The position numbers and the translations under genes were made by a program. A stretch of 64,000 bases of DNA from assembly GCF_001429245.1 (NCBI RefSeq), contig NZ_LMJE01000001.1, positions 1,062,309 through 1,126,308 on the forward strand, written 5' to 3'. Source of the DNA: Rhizobium sp. Root274. Lineage in GTDB: Bacteria; Pseudomonadota; Alphaproteobacteria; Rhizobiales; Rhizobiaceae. This document shows positions 50,783 through 62,977 of this stretch, piece after piece. The notes beneath the pieces were generated by a model. The model saw only the letters and a program-made list of their open reading frames with translations. It was not told where the DNA came from and did no database searches. The number at the start of each line of letters is the position of its first letter. Positions within the stretch are counted from its first letter, which is position 1.

Positions 50783-50947
50783 CCATGCAATCCTTGAAAC
50801 GGTCCGTGACGAGAACATGCCTTTCGGCTCGCCGGCCTGACGTCATGTCGCGGCTTCGTCTGCATGCCGGCATTCAGTCAGGATGGCCGACGCATGTTAA
50901 CAAGTTCTGAATTACGCCCTGAAGCTTGCCCGTAACGGGCGAAAAGT

Positions 50948-52129
50948 TCAGATGCTTTCGCCTGCCGCATGACCGGAGGCCCAGGCCCATTGGAAATTGT
51001 AGCCGCCGAGCCAGCCGGTGACGTCCACACATTCGCCGATGAAGAAAAGGCCGGGCACGTCCTTCGTCTGCAGCGTTCGGCTATCAAGGTGGCGGGTGTC
51101 GATGCCGCCCAGGGTTACTTCCGCCGTGCGATAGCCTTCCGAGCCGGCGGGCTTCAGGCGCCAGCCGCGGATCTGGTCGGCGAGCGCCACGAGAGCCTTG
51201 TCCGGGAGATCGGCAAGCGGACGCTCCAGCTTGTGCGTATCTGCCAGATACTGAGCGAGACGCTTGGGCAAGTGCTGCGCCAACACCGTCTGCACCTGCT
51301 GTCGGCCGTTGTCGCGCTTGGCCGACTTCAGGATGTCGGCGAAGTCCCGTTCCGGCTCGAGCGACAGCACGATCTCGTCGCCCTCGCGCCAGTAACTTGA
51401 AATCTGCAGGATGGCGGGACCCGAGAGGCCGCGATGGGTAAAGAGCATGGCTTCGCGGAAATGCGTCTTGCCCTGAGCGATGTCCGCATCGACGGCAACG
51501 CCGGAAAGATCGGACAGGGAGGCGAGCAGGTTCGGCTCCAGCGTCAGAGGCACGAGTGCTGGCCTTGTTTCGGTGACGGAGAGACCAAACTGTTCGGCAA
51601 TGCGATAGGCAAAGCCGGTGGCACCCATTTTGGGGATCGACTTGCCGCCGCAGGCGACCACCAGGCTTTTTGCATGCACCGCACCTTCGCTCGTCTGCAG
51701 GCGAAAGCCGTCGATCCCTTTGCTCACCTCGGAGATGTCACAGGACAGTCTCAGTTCGACACCAGCCGCGCGCATCTCGTCGAGCAGCATACGGATGATG
51801 TCCTTGGCGCTGTCATCGCAGAAGAGCTGACCGAGCGTCTTTTCGTGCCAGGCTATCTTGTGCTTGTCGACGAGCGCAATGAAATCGGCAGGCGTGTAGC
51901 GCGCAAGCGCGGACTTGGCGAAATGCGGGTTCTGCGAGAGGTAATTCTTCGGGCCCGCATGCACATTGGTGAAGTTGCAGCGTCCGCCCCCGGAAATGCG
52001 GATCTTCTCGCCCGGCGCCTTTGCATGGTCGAGCACGAGCACAGAGCGACCGCGCCGTCCGGCGGTAAAGGCGGCCATCATCCCGGCCGCACCCGCTCCG
52101 ATGATGACGGTGTCATAGGTCATGGCCAT
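50948..52129 (-). CDS. YhiN/HI0933-family FAD oxidoreductase
   Basis: A 393-residue flavoprotein. It has the FAD fold VIIGAGAAGMMAAFTAGRRG, the family motif GEKIRISGGGRCNFTN, and a C-terminal GLFFIGECVDVTGWLGGYNF with WAWASGHAAGE. HI0933/YhiN proteins are widespread and their reaction is unknown; some are described as putative tRNA- or aminoacyl-linked oxidoreductases without proof. It is divergent from the second PuuA-like gene. Confidence 0.88.
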   Translation of the reverse strand: MAMTYDTVIIGAGAAGMMAAFTAGRRGRSVLVLDHAKAPGEKIRISGGGRCNFTNVHAGPKNYLSQNPHFAKSALARYTPADFIALVDKHKIAWHEKTLGQLFCDDSAKDIIRMLLDEMRAAGVELRLSCDISEVSKGIDGFRLQTSEGAVHAKSLVVACGGKSIPKMGATGFAYRIAEQFGLSVTETRPALVPLTLEPNLLASLSDLSGVAVDADIAQGKTHFREAMLFTHRGLSGPAILQISSYWREGDEIVLSLEPERDFADILKSAKRDNGRQQVQTVLAQHLPKRLAQYLADTHKLERPLADLPDKALVALADQIRGWRLKPAGSEGYRTAEVTLGGIDTRHLDSRTLQTKDVPGLFFIGECVDVTGWLGGYNFQWAWASGHAAGESI

Positions 52130-52251
52130 GCCGCCTCTCCTGTCCGATTGCCGTCTGTCTCGTCAAACTTATGATCAAAGTCAACGCTTCCCCCTCGCCA
52201 TCGGGGAAAGTCTGGCTATGATGGAACTCACCAACAACCAACTGGTGAGAC

Positions 52252-53688
52252 ATGCCTCCGAAGAAACCGATGAAGAGACCCTCCAACGTGACCTCCAAAA
52301 AGGCGAGCATTCCGCCGGACCCTGGATCGAAGCGTGGCGTCTCGAACTGGAAGGAGGCGACGAACTGGCTCAGGGCGCGCGGCATCGAGGACATCGAATG
52401 CATCACGCCTGACTTGGCCGGCGTGCCGCGAGGCAAGATGATGCCGTCGTCGAAGTTTACGTCCAACACATCGCTCGCTTTGCCCTCGGCGCTCTATCGC
52501 CACACGATCTCCGGCGAATATCCTGATGAGACGGAGAACTTCCGTTACGAGCCGCGCGACAGCGACCTGAAGCTGGTGCCCGATCTTTCGACTCTCTCCG
52601 TGGTGCCGTGGGAGACGGACCCGACGGCGCAGGTGATCTGCGACATCGTCAATGTCGATGGCGAGAACGTCTCTTATACGCCGCGCAACGTGTTGAAAAA
52701 CGTGCTTCGTCTCTATGAGGAGAAGGGCTGGAAGCCGGTTGTCGCGCCGGAGATCGAATTCTATCTCGTCGCGATGAACGACGACCCGGACTATCCGCTT
52801 CATCCCCCCAAGGGGCGCTCGGGCCGTTCGATCGTGGGCGGTCAGGGCTACTCGATCGCCGGTATCAACGAATTCGACGAATTGATCGACGACATCTACC
52901 ATTTCTCGGAAAAGCAGGGTCTCGAGATCGATACCCTCATCCATGAGGAAGGCCCGGCACAGCTGGAAATCAACCTGCGCCATGGCAATCCGATCGAGCT
53001 TGCCGACCAGGTGTTCATGTTCAAACGCACGATCCGTGAGGCGGCGCTGAAGCACGGCATCTACGCCACCTTCATGGCAAAGCCGATGCAGGGTCAGCCG
53101 GGTTCGGCCATGCACATCCACCAGTCGGTGGTCGATATCAAGACCGGAAAGAACGTCTTTTCGAAGCCGGATGGTTCGGCCTCGCAGGAGTTCTTCCACT
53201 TCATCGGCGGCATGCAGAAATATGTACCGAGTGCGCTGGCAATGCTCGCACCCTACGTCAACTCCTATCGCCGTCTGACGCCTGACATGGCGGCCCCTGT
53301 CAACAATGCCTGGGGCTATGACAACCGCACCACGGCGTTCCGGGTGCCGGTGTCCGATGCTGCCGCGCGTCGCGTGGAAAACCGACTGCCAAGTTCGGAT
53401 GCCAATCCGTATCTTGCACTCGCGGCATCGCTCGCCTGCGGCTATCTCGGCATCATCAAGGAAATAGAGCCGACGGCCGCCGCCGAAGGTTCGGAGAACG
53501 AGGGATCGGTGGATTTGCCGCGGGGCCTTCTGGAAGCGGTGTCGCTGATGGAAAGCGAGGATGATTTCCACGACGTCTTCGGTCGCGAGTTCATAGGTCT
53601 CTATGCCGGCGTGAAACGCGGCGAGTTCGAGACCTTCATGCAGGTGATCAGCCCGTGGGAACGCGAATTCCTCCTCTTGAACGTGTGA
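52252..53688 (+). CDS. Glutamine synthetase-family (PuuA-like) enzyme, second copy
   Basis: A 478-residue GS-fold ligase with an N-terminal Lys/Pro-rich tail (1-30). Motifs: DIECITPDLAGVPRGK, VAPEIEFYLVAM, HEEGPAQLEINL, GSAMHIHQS, NSYRRLTPDMAAPVN and RVENRLPSSDANPYLAL. It is clearly a different PuuA branch from the copy at 9.5 kb. A PuuB-like oxidase follows by 10 bases. The likely substrate is a polyamine or similar amine with glutamate. The start could also be the ATG at 52270. Confidence 0.85.
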   Translation: MPPKKPMKRPSNVTSKKASIPPDPGSKRGVSNWKEATNWLRARGIEDIECITPDLAGVPRGKMMPSSKFTSNTSLALPSALYRHTISGEYPDETENFRYEPRDSDLKLVPDLSTLSVVPWETDPTAQVICDIVNVDGENVSYTPRNVLKNVLRLYEEKGWKPVVAPEIEFYLVAMNDDPDYPLHPPKGRSGRSIVGGQGYSIAGINEFDELIDDIYHFSEKQGLEIDTLIHEEGPAQLEINLRHGNPIELADQVFMFKRTIREAALKHGIYATFMAKPMQGQPGSAMHIHQSVVDIKTGKNVFSKPDGSASQEFFHFIGGMQKYVPSALAMLAPYVNSYRRLTPDMAAPVNNAWGYDNRTTAFRVPVSDAAARRVENRLPSSDANPYLALAASLACGYLGIIKEIEPTAAAEGSENEGSVDLPRGLLEAVSLMESEDDFHDVFGREFIGLYAGVKRGEFETFMQVISPWEREFLLLNV

Positions 53689-53698
53689 GGAGCGCAGC

Positions 53699-54985
53699 AT
53701 GACCTGGCAAAGCCCGATTGCCCCGGGGATCTCTTGGTATCAGGCCAGTGTCGGCGAGCGGCCGGAATATCCGGCGCTTGACGGGTCGGTTACCGCCGAC
53801 GTCGCCATCATCGGTGGTGGCTTCACCGGCCTTCAGGCCGCGTTCAGCCTATCCCGCCTCGGCGCCTCGGTCGTTCTGATCGAGGGCAGCCGCTTCGGGG
53901 ATGGTGCCTCCGGCCGCAATGGCGGACAGCTCGGCACCGGCCAGCGCGCTTGGCCGGCAGAACTTGAGGACGAACTCGGCTTCGAGCGATCCAAGGCGCT
54001 GTTCGACATGGCGGAAAACGCCAAGCGCTATCTGCTGGATTTCGCAGAACAGCACGGTATCGACATCGAATACATGCCCGGCCAGATGAATGTCGCGCAC
54101 AAGCGTGGCTGGGAGAAGGATTACCGTCACGATGCTGATATCATGGCGGAGCGTTACGGCTATCCGCATGTCTCTTTCATGGACAGGGAAGAGACGCAGG
54201 CGCGGCTGGGATCGACGCGCTATCATTACGGCGTGCGCGACGCCGGCACCGGCCACATCCATCCGCTGAAGCTCTTGGTGGGATTGGCGCGCGTCGCCGC
54301 CTCTGCCGGTGCAAAGATCCACGAAATGACGCCGGCCAGCGCCATTCGTCAGATGGGCGGCAAGACTTTCATCGACACGCCGAAGGGAACGATCACTGCG
54401 GATCGCGTGCTGATCGCGACCAACGCCTATATCGGCAATCTCGAGCCGGTGACGGCAGCGCATGTCATGCCGATCCGCTCCTTCATCGGCGCGACGGTGC
54501 CGCTCGACAAGTTCCCAGAAGTGTTGCCGGGATCGGAAGCGGTTGCCGACAGCCGGTTCGTGGTCCGTTATTTCCGCAAGACACGGGATGGACGGCTGTT
54601 GTTCGGTGGACGCGAGGCCTATACCTCCGACAGCCCGCGCGACATCTCCACCCATATCCGCCGGCAGATCGCGGAGATTTATCCCGCGCTCGCATCTGTC
54701 GAGATGACCCATGCCTGGGGCGGCTCCGTCGGGATTACGATGCCGCGCAAGCCGTTTGCCCGCGAGGTCCTGCCGGGTGTCACCTCGCTTGCCGGCTATT
54801 CCGGCCACGGCGTGATGCTGTCGAACTATTCAGGCAAGATGTATGCGGACACGATTGCCGGCAATGCCAGCGAGCTGGACGTGCTCAAGGATCTCAAGAT
54901 CCCGCCGTTCCCCGGCGGCGCCCGGCTGAGAAAACCCCTGCTCTTCCTGGCGCTCACCTGGTATGCCCTTCGGGACCGATTCTGA
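53699..54985 (+). CDS. PuuB-like FAD oxidoreductase, second copy
   Basis: A 428-residue DAO-family flavoprotein with VAIIGGGFTGLQAAFSLSRLG, GDGASGRNGGQLGTGQRAWP, TGHIHPLKLLVGLA and GYSGHGVMLSNYSGKMYAD. The ending LLFLALTWYALRDRF resembles the tail of the 10.9 kb copy (GALWYGLRDKLGV). GAGGAG precedes the start. Paired with the preceding ligase in a second polyamine-type module. Confidence 0.85.
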   Translation: MTWQSPIAPGISWYQASVGERPEYPALDGSVTADVAIIGGGFTGLQAAFSLSRLGASVVLIEGSRFGDGASGRNGGQLGTGQRAWPAELEDELGFERSKALFDMAENAKRYLLDFAEQHGIDIEYMPGQMNVAHKRGWEKDYRHDADIMAERYGYPHVSFMDREETQARLGSTRYHYGVRDAGTGHIHPLKLLVGLARVAASAGAKIHEMTPASAIRQMGGKTFIDTPKGTITADRVLIATNAYIGNLEPVTAAHVMPIRSFIGATVPLDKFPEVLPGSEAVADSRFVVRYFRKTRDGRLLFGGREAYTSDSPRDISTHIRRQIAEIYPALASVEMTHAWGGSVGITMPRKPFAREVLPGVTSLAGYSGHGVMLSNYSGKMYADTIAGNASELDVLKDLKIPPFPGGARLRKPLLFLALTWYALRDRF

Positions 54986-55131
54986 AATCCAAGCCGCGAT
55001 CGAGTGTCGCAGACAAGGCCTTGTTCATCCTTTCGACGGCATGGATCGACAAAATCCCTGGCCGCAGGGTGGCTTTTTTAAATCGATTAGATTAGAACCT
55101 GTCCAACGAATTTGCGAACGAGAGATGCCGC

Positions 55132-56604
<1,473 letters not shown>

Positions 56605-56614
56605 GGCCGAAAAG

Positions 56615-57313
56615 ATGGGGCATCAGATGCACAGTTTCGAGACTGCCCCGGCTCTTGCCGAGGCTCTCGCCGATCGCGTGGCAACGGCTCTTTCGGCGGC
56701 TTTGTCTGCTCGCGGGCAAGCGACGCTCGCCGTTTCCGGCGGATCGACACCGAAGGCTTTCTTCGAGGCACTCTCCACCCGGGACATCAACTGGCCGAAG
56801 ATCAAGGTGACACTGGTCGACGAACGGTTCGTGCCGGAGGACAATCCGCGCTCCAACCATCTGCTGGTGAAGACACATCTGCTGAAGAACGCCGCCGCAA
56901 TGGCACAGTTCGTACCGCTCTACCGGCCGGAGGCGACCATTGAAGAGGCGGCGATCACGGCGTCCGGCATTATTCCGGGCATGACCGGGCCGTTCGATGT
57001 TGTGATCCTTGGTATGGGGACGGATGGCCACACTGCCTCCTTCTTTCCCGGTGGCGATCACCTCGCAGCCGCACTGGACCTCTCCCTGCCGCGCCGCGTG
57101 ATGACCATGGAGGCACCGGGCGCCGGGGAAGCGCGATTGACGCTCTCCTTCTCTGCGCTGCAAGATGCCGGCCTGCTGATCGTCCATATCGAGGGCGCGG
57201 AAAAGAAGAGCGTGCTGGGCAAGGCAATTGCCGGCACAGACGAGGCAGAAATGCCGATCCGCGCAGTGCTGGAACGGGCTGCGACAACGCCTGAGATCTA
57301 CTGGGCACCCTGA
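56615..57313 (+). CDS. pgl: 6-phosphogluconolactonase
   Basis: A 232-residue hydrolase that opens 6-phosphogluconolactone. Motifs: LAVSGGSTPKAFFEAL, VTLVDERFVPEDNPRSN and ILGMGTDGHTASFFPG. The ATG at 56615, 11 bases past the zwf stop, has GAGG at 8 bases; an ATG at 56591 overlapping zwf is an alternative. Confidence 0.93.
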   Translation: MGHQMHSFETAPALAEALADRVATALSAALSARGQATLAVSGGSTPKAFFEALSTRDINWPKIKVTLVDERFVPEDNPRSNHLLVKTHLLKNAAAMAQFVPLYRPEATIEEAAITASGIIPGMTGPFDVVILGMGTDGHTASFFPGGDHLAAALDLSLPRRVMTMEAPGAGEARLTLSFSALQDAGLLIVHIEGAEKKSVLGKAIAGTDEAEMPIRAVLERAATTPEIYWAP

Positions 57314-57439
57314 ACCGGTGACCCTTCGCCGTGCCGTGACTGATCACGGCTGGTCTGATGCGCAAGAACCTGATGTCCGGGCCCGGGAGGCCCTGCGCGC
57401 GGCGTGAGCTGATGCGCGCTTTTAGAGGAGCGAATTCCG

Positions 57440-59257
57440 ATGAGTGCAGACAGCCGAATCGAAGCCATCACCAAGCGGCTCGTTGAACGTTCCAAGCCGA
57501 CGCGCGAAGCCTATCTTGACCGGACGCGCCGTGCGATCTCCAAGGGCGTGCACCGCTCCACCCTCTCCTGCGGCAACCTTGCCCATGGCTTTGCCGTCTG
57601 TTCCCCCTCCGACAAGGCGGCACTGGCCGGTGATGTGGTTCCCAATCTCGGCATCATCACCGCCTATAATGATATGCTCTCCGCGCATCAGCCCTTCGAG
57701 ACCTATCCGGCGCTGATCCGCAAGGCCGCGTCCGAAGCGGGTGGAGTTGCACAGGTTGCTGGCGGGGTTCCGGCGATGTGCGACGGGGTCACCCAGGGTC
57801 AGCCCGGTATGGAGCTCTCCCTCTTTTCGCGCGATGCGATCGCCATGGCGGCCGGTATCGGCCTGTCGCACAACATGTTCGATGCAGCGGTTTATCTCGG
57901 CGTCTGCGACAAGATCGTGCCGGGCCTGATGATTGCGGCGCTAACCTTCGGTCACCTGCCCTCGATCTTCGTTCCTGCCGGTCCGATGACAACTGGCCTG
58001 CCGAACGACGAGAAGTCGCGCATCCGTCAGCTCTATGCAGAAGGAAAGGTTGGACGCGCGGAACTCCTGGAAGCGGAATCGAAATCCTATCACGGTCCTG
58101 GCACCTGTACTTTCTACGGCACTGCCAATTCGAACCAGATGCTGATGGAGATCATGGGCTTCCATATGCCCGGCGCCTCGTTCATCAATCCGGGCACGCC
58201 GCTGCGTGATGCGCTGACCAAGGAAGCCGCCAAGCGCGCGCTTGCGATCACGGCGCTTGGCAACGAATTCACCCCAGCGGGCGAGATGATCGACGAGCGC
58301 TCGATCGTCAACGGCGTCGTCGGGCTGCACGCCACAGGTGGCTCCACCAATCATACGATCCACCTGATCGCCATGGCGCGGGCCGGCGGGATCCAGCTCA
58401 CCTGGCAGGATATCTCGGAACTCTCGGATATCGTGCCGCTGCTGGCACGCGTCTATCCAAACGGGCTTGCCGACGTGAACCATTTCCATGCGGCCGGGGG
58501 CATGGGCTTCCTGATCAAGCAGCTCCTGAAGGCCGGCTACCTGCATGACGACGTGCGGACCGTCTATGGGCAGGGTCTCGCGGCCTATACGATCGACCCG
58601 AAGCTCTCCGAGGACGGCACGGTCTCCCGTGAGCCGGCATCCGACGTGAGTGCCGATCCGAAGGTGCTGACCACCATCGACAAGCCGTTCCAGTCGAATG
58701 GCGGGTTGAAGATGTTGACCGGCAATCTCGGCAAGGCCGTGATCAAGATCTCTGCCGTGAAGCCAGAGCGTCACGTCATCGAAGCGCCTGCCATTGTCTT
58801 TCATGACCAGCAGGAACTGCAGGATGCCTTCAAGGCAGGCAAACTCGACCGCGATTTCATTGCCGTGGTGCGCTTCCAGGGGCCGAAAGCCAATGGCATG
58901 CCGGAATTGCACCGTTTGACCCCGCCGCTCGGCGTTTTGCAGGACCGCGGCTTCAAGGTCGCGCTGGTGACCGATGGCCGCATGTCGGGCGCATCCGGCA
59001 AGGTGCCGGCGGCGATCCACGTGACACCGGAGGCGGTGGATGGCGGCCCCATCGCCAAGATCCGGGACGGCGACATGGTGCGCCTGGATGCCATTGCCGG
59101 CACGCTTGAAGTTTTGGTCGACGCAGTGGATTTCGTAAGCCGCGACAATGCCACGACCGATCTGGACGCGAATGAATTCGGGATGGGCCGCGAACTCTTT
59201 GCGAGCTTCCGGCGCCTAGCAGGTCCTGCGGATCAGGGCGCCAGCGTTCTGTTCTGA
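57440..59257 (+). CDS. edd: Phosphogluconate dehydratase
   Basis: A 605-residue Entner-Doudoroff dehydratase that forms KDPG. Fe-S/dehydratase motifs: [47 protein letters not shown] and [27 protein letters not shown] is near residue 512. A 126-base gap after pgl holds an inverted repeat GCCGTGA/TCACGGC (57333-57350). A terminator follows. Confidence 0.96.
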   Translation: MSADSRIEAITKRLVERSKPTREAYLDRTRRAISKGVHRSTLSCGNLAHGFAVCSPSDKAALAGDVVPNLGIITAYNDMLSAHQPFETYPALIRKAASEAGGVAQVAGGVPAMCDGVTQGQPGMELSLFSRDAIAMAAGIGLSHNMFDAAVYLGVCDKIVPGLMIAALTFGHLPSIFVPAGPMTTGLPNDEKSRIRQLYAEGKVGRAELLEAESKSYHGPGTCTFYGTANSNQMLMEIMGFHMPGASFINPGTPLRDALTKEAAKRALAITALGNEFTPAGEMIDERSIVNGVVGLHATGGSTNHTIHLIAMARAGGIQLTWQDISELSDIVPLLARVYPNGLADVNHFHAAGGMGFLIKQLLKAGYLHDDVRTVYGQGLAAYTIDPKLSEDGTVSREPASDVSADPKVLTTIDKPFQSNGGLKMLTGNLGKAVIKISAVKPERHVIEAPAIVFHDQQELQDAFKAGKLDRDFIAVVRFQGPKANGMPELHRLTPPLGVLQDRGFKVALVTDGRMSGASGKVPAAIHVTPEAVDGGPIAKIRDGDMVRLDAIAGTLEVLVDAVDFVSRDNATTDLDANEFGMGRELFASFRRLAGPADQGASVLF

Positions 59258-59283
59258 GACCAACGCGAGTTTTTACTACAGCC

Positions 59284-59312
59284 AGGCCGCGAGCAATCGC
59301 GGCCTTTTTTTT
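59284..59312 (+). terminator. Rho-independent terminator after edd
   Basis: AGGCCGCGA/TCGCGGCCT is a 9-bp stem with a GCAA loop followed by eight T residues, 27 bases after edd. Confidence 0.9.
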
Positions 59313-59520
59313 GTTTTTGAGAATGTATCGAGAAATCAAGGCATGAGACTGATTAACGCATTCGCAACGGCTAATATGTACGCTTCGTCCAAATAAAAGC
59401 GAACAGAATCAAGAAGATATACAGGATCATCCAATCTTCGAAAAATTCTGTCTTTTGTCTACCTTCGACCCTAAGGATCGGAGGTCCACTCGCAAAACTG
59501 GCAAGAAGGACCAGGACAGA

Positions 59521-61299
59521 ATGTTTGGACAGTCATACAACACAAAGGCGCAGCTCGAGTCCCTTGAGGTGATCACCGCCAAGATCATGATCGCCGACGA
59601 GAAGCTGAACATCCGCTACATGAATGCCGCCGTGAAAGAGATGCTTCAGGAAGCCGAAGCCGACCTGAAGAAAGAATTGCCGCGCTTTGAGTATGCCAAG
59701 CTGATCGGCAGCAACATCGACATATTTCACAAGAACCCCTCGCACCAGCGCAACATGCTGTCCAGCTTGAAAGCGCAGCACAAAGCCACGATCTGGGTCG
59801 GCCATCATGCCTTTGACCTGATCGTGACCCCGCTGAAGAGTGGCGCAAAGACTACCGGCTTCGTGGTCGAGTGGGCCAATGCTAAGGAGCGCTTGCAGAA
59901 CCTCGACTACAAGGGTCAATTGCTCGCCATCGGCCGAGCACAAGCAGTTATCGAGTTTACCCCGGGCGGCGAGATCGTTGCCGCCAACGAGAACTTTCTC
60001 AACGCGACCGGTTACGCTCTGGCCGAAATCAAGGGCAAGTCGCACCGGATGTTTCTTTCGGATGGCGCGGAGGGTGATCAGGAATTTGCCACGCTCTGGT
60101 CCGAACTTCGCTCCAATCGTCCGCGGATCGGCGATATTACGCGATACGGTAAGGGCGGCCGCAAGCTTTTCATGAACGCTTCCTACAACCCGATTTCCGA
60201 CGAAAGAGGCAATATCGTTAAGGTCGTGAAATTCGCAACCGACGTCAGCGACCGCGTGCATGCAGTCACCACGATCGGAACAGCACTTGGCAAGATGGCT
60301 CAGGGCGACGTCAGCTTCACCATAGACCGTCCGTTCGCGCCTGATTTCGAAGCACTGCGCACCAATCTGAACGAGGCCCTGACGCAACTTGGGTCAACAC
60401 TCGGTGCTGTCGCCAAGTCGACCGATCAGATCGACAGCGGAACCCGTGAGATCAGTCACAGCGCGCAGGACCTGTCCAAGCGGACGGAGCAGCAGGCGGC
60501 TTCGCTCGAAGAGACGGCAGCGGCCCTCGACCAGATCACGGTCAACGTCAACAATGCCTCCAAGAGGGCGGAAGAGGCTCGCAATTCGACGCAGATGGCC
60601 GACACCAGCGCTGCCCGCTCCGGTCAGATCGTGGCTGAAGCCGTCGGCGCAATGGCTCGCATCGAACAGTCGTCGAACCAGATCTCGAATATCATCGGGG
60701 TGATCGACGAGATTGCCTTCCAGACGAATCTTCTGGCTTTGAACGCCGGTGTCGAAGCCGCTCGTGCCGGTGAAGCCGGCAAGGGCTTCGCCGTCGTTGC
60801 CCAGGAAGTGCGCGAGCTTGCCCAGCGCTCAGCTCAGGCGGCAAAGGAAATCAAGGAACTGATCCGGAATTCCTCGGAAGAGGTGAAGAATGGCGTGAAG
60901 CTGGTCAGCGAAACCGGTGAGGCGCTGAAGACGATCCAGGAGAACATCATCGCCGTCAACGACCATATGCAGGCCATTGCAAGCTCGGCCCGGGAGCAGG
61001 CGACAGGCCTCTCCGAGGTGAACTCCGCGGTGAACCAGATGGATCAGGTAACACAGCAGAATGCGGCGATGGTGGAAGAATCAAACGCCGCCAGCGCGAC
61101 GCTTGCGAACGAGACCGAAAGGCTGCGGCAGTTCATCGCTCGTTTCTCGCTCGGCCACCACTATTCGGGTACGTCCAGCCAGTCCTATGCACCAGTACGA
61201 CACGCGCCGCCCGCGGCCCACAGCGAGCGTCGACCCGCGGCCAGACCAATGCCGACACATGGCAATACCGCCCTGAAAGAAGACTGGCAGGAATTCTGA
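59521..61299 (+). CDS. Soluble PAS-PAS methyl-accepting chemotaxis protein
   Basis: A 592-residue cytoplasmic chemoreceptor without membrane helices. Two PAS domains occupy about residues 10-125 and 130-255 ([38 protein letters not shown]). A short HAMP-like linker leads to the MCP domain with tip near 393-437 ([20 protein letters not shown]). It ends with K-E-DWQEF, a CheR/CheB-tethering pentapeptide of the xWxxF type. The ATG at 59521 has AGGACAG upstream; a TTG at 59455 is unlikely. It probably senses redox or an internal signal through PAS. Confidence 0.92.
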   Translation: MFGQSYNTKAQLESLEVITAKIMIADEKLNIRYMNAAVKEMLQEAEADLKKELPRFEYAKLIGSNIDIFHKNPSHQRNMLSSLKAQHKATIWVGHHAFDLIVTPLKSGAKTTGFVVEWANAKERLQNLDYKGQLLAIGRAQAVIEFTPGGEIVAANENFLNATGYALAEIKGKSHRMFLSDGAEGDQEFATLWSELRSNRPRIGDITRYGKGGRKLFMNASYNPISDERGNIVKVVKFATDVSDRVHAVTTIGTALGKMAQGDVSFTIDRPFAPDFEALRTNLNEALTQLGSTLGAVAKSTDQIDSGTREISHSAQDLSKRTEQQAASLEETAAALDQITVNVNNASKRAEEARNSTQMADTSAARSGQIVAEAVGAMARIEQSSNQISNIIGVIDEIAFQTNLLALNAGVEAARAGEAGKGFAVVAQEVRELAQRSAQAAKEIKELIRNSSEEVKNGVKLVSETGEALKTIQENIIAVNDHMQAIASSAREQATGLSEVNSAVNQMDQVTQQNAAMVEESNAASATLANETERLRQFIARFSLGHHYSGTSSQSYAPVRHAPPAAHSERRPAARPMPTHGNTALKEDWQEF

Positions 61300-61320
61300 T
61301 CCTGCGAAGCAACGGGCATG

Positions 61321-61345
61321 GGGCCGGCTGCATCAGCCGGCCCTT
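61321..61345 (+). terminator. Hairpin after the PAS chemoreceptor gene
   Basis: GGGCCGGCTG and CAGCCGGCCC pair perfectly around CAT, starting 21 bases past the stop; the T-tract is weak. Confidence 0.5.
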
Positions 61346-61410
61346 CACCGTCCGGGCTATAAGCCTCATCGCCTGATCGACCATCGGTCTCCGCATCGAA
61401 GCACGCAACG

Positions 61411-61444
61411 AAAAAGGCCTCCGAAGCAGAACTTCGGAGGCCTT
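61411..61444 (-). terminator. Rho-independent terminator of the DUF2778 gene
   Basis: On the minus strand a perfect 13-bp stem (61414-61426 with 61432-61444) and 5-base loop is followed by five T residues. Confidence 0.85.
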
Positions 61445-61461
61445 CAATCTATCCGCTTGCC

Positions 61462-62787
61462 TCAGAGCATTGCGGTGTATTTCGGCAGTTCCCGCAGCGA
61501 GGGAACCACGATCAATGTGTTGACCTGCCCCTGCTTAAAAGCATTCAGGAAGCGGTTGTAGTCCTCAAACACGACGCAGCCCGAGCTGTCTCCCCGTTTG
61601 CGCAGCAGATAGGTATGCGTGAGGAAGCCGTCGCGATTGTACATCTTCGCATCGCCGACCGGTGTCATGCGGATCGCTTCCACTCCATGGAAACGGGCTT
61701 CACGCATGCGCAGTTTGTAGACGTTTGGCGGGGTGGGACCCTGGTTCTTCATGTGCACAAATTTCGGGTTGTCGCGCATGTGGGCGCGACCCGAATGGGC
61801 GCGGAGCTTCTCGCCGTTCGGCATGTGGACGGTTGCATCCTCAATCACGTAGACCGCAACACGGCTGCCGGGGCCTGGAAGTGCATTCTTTCGGCTGAAG
61901 AGCCCCCCTGCCCCATCATCCGTGGTGATCGGATTGTCGGGCTTGGCATAGGCCAGCATACTGGCGAGGGTCTTCCTCTTGGGCTGTTCCGGGGTGGCTG
62001 TGGCGACCGGTGGCTCCGGCGCTGGGATTGCCGTCGCACGAGGCTTTGCCTGCGGCAGCGGGCCGTCGTCCGGCAAGTCGCCGTGCTCACTCGCCTGCGG
62101 CTCGGAGAGCAGTTCCTGGAACGGCTCCTCACGGGGATCGGACGCTGCCATCACAGCGTCAGCCTTCGGCGGAGCAGCGTAACCGAGAGCGGTCGGGGCA
62201 GTGGTGGAGGCCGGGCCCAGCGATGCCGTGACGATCGGATCGACGGGTAGAACGTCGTCGACGCCTGTGCGTCGATCGCGGGTAGCGACGGCCAGCGCCG
62301 CCTGCTGACGTTCCGCCTCGAACTTGCCGAGTGCTTCGCGCAACACGGCCATGGCCTGCGGATCGGTGAAGCTCTCGATGCGGGCGAGAAGAAGTCGATC
62401 GGATTTCTCGACTTCGGCCAGACGCATGGCGGCCGGCAGCATCAGGAGGCCGAGACTGTCGGTTGCGGCGACCGCTTCTGCGAATCGCTTCCGCATGGTT
62501 TCAAGCGCGTGGAAATCGCCTGACGCTGCGTTCGTGCCTTGAGGTGCCAGCGGTTGTGCCAGGGCGAGGCTTGGCTTTGGCAGGACGTGACCGTTGTAGA
62601 GCGGCGCCTCGATCGGCGAGGAGGCCAGCCCCTTGAATACGGCCAGGCTGGCGGTCGTCCAGAAGAGACAGGCGAGTGTAACGCCCATGACCGTCGGCAG
62701 GCTGGAGCCGCGCTTGACCTTGCGCGACTGCATCTTCTTTACGGTGGACACAGTGCCACCGGAGACCGGAGAGGTCGAGGACGCCAT
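61462..62787 (-). CDS. DUF2778 (Tlde1-like) membrane-anchored protein
   Basis: A 441-residue protein with one N-terminal helix (VMGVTLACLFWTTASLAVFKG), a long Ala/Pro-rich periplasmic linker (about 65-320), and a C-terminal DUF2778 domain. Conserved elements are HSGRAHMRDNPKFVHMKNQG, TPPNVYKLRM and a terminal KRGDSSGCVVFEDY with the expected catalytic Cys. This domain is found in the type VI effector Tlde1, an L,D-transpeptidase-like peptidoglycan enzyme. Here the anchored form suggests a housekeeping cell-wall role (inference). A strong terminator follows. Confidence 0.8.
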   Translation of the reverse strand: MASSTSPVSGGTVSTVKKMQSRKVKRGSSLPTVMGVTLACLFWTTASLAVFKGLASSPIEAPLYNGHVLPKPSLALAQPLAPQGTNAASGDFHALETMRKRFAEAVAATDSLGLLMLPAAMRLAEVEKSDRLLLARIESFTDPQAMAVLREALGKFEAERQQAALAVATRDRRTGVDDVLPVDPIVTASLGPASTTAPTALGYAAPPKADAVMAASDPREEPFQELLSEPQASEHGDLPDDGPLPQAKPRATAIPAPEPPVATATPEQPKRKTLASMLAYAKPDNPITTDDGAGGLFSRKNALPGPGSRVAVYVIEDATVHMPNGEKLRAHSGRAHMRDNPKFVHMKNQGPTPPNVYKLRMREARFHGVEAIRMTPVGDAKMYNRDGFLTHTYLLRKRGDSSGCVVFEDYNRFLNAFKQGQVNTLIVVPSLRELPKYTAML

Positions 62788-62977
62788 GATACGTGAACTC
62801 GCTTACCAAAACTCTTGGGAACCGGCACATGACAGCCAATGCCGGCTTTACTGGGACAGGATCGAACTTTTTGTCCTGTCGCTGGCCCTAAAGAATGAAG
62901 AAGTTTGGTAACCAAGTGGTTTACGCGGAGCGATTTGTTGTCACAAACAGCATTCTGCCGCTTTGTTGAGGGTGAGC

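Noticed and set aside
52228..53700. 490-codon minus-strand frame opposite the second PuuA-like gene
   Set aside because: Antisense shadow; the plus strand has complete glutamine synthetase motifs.
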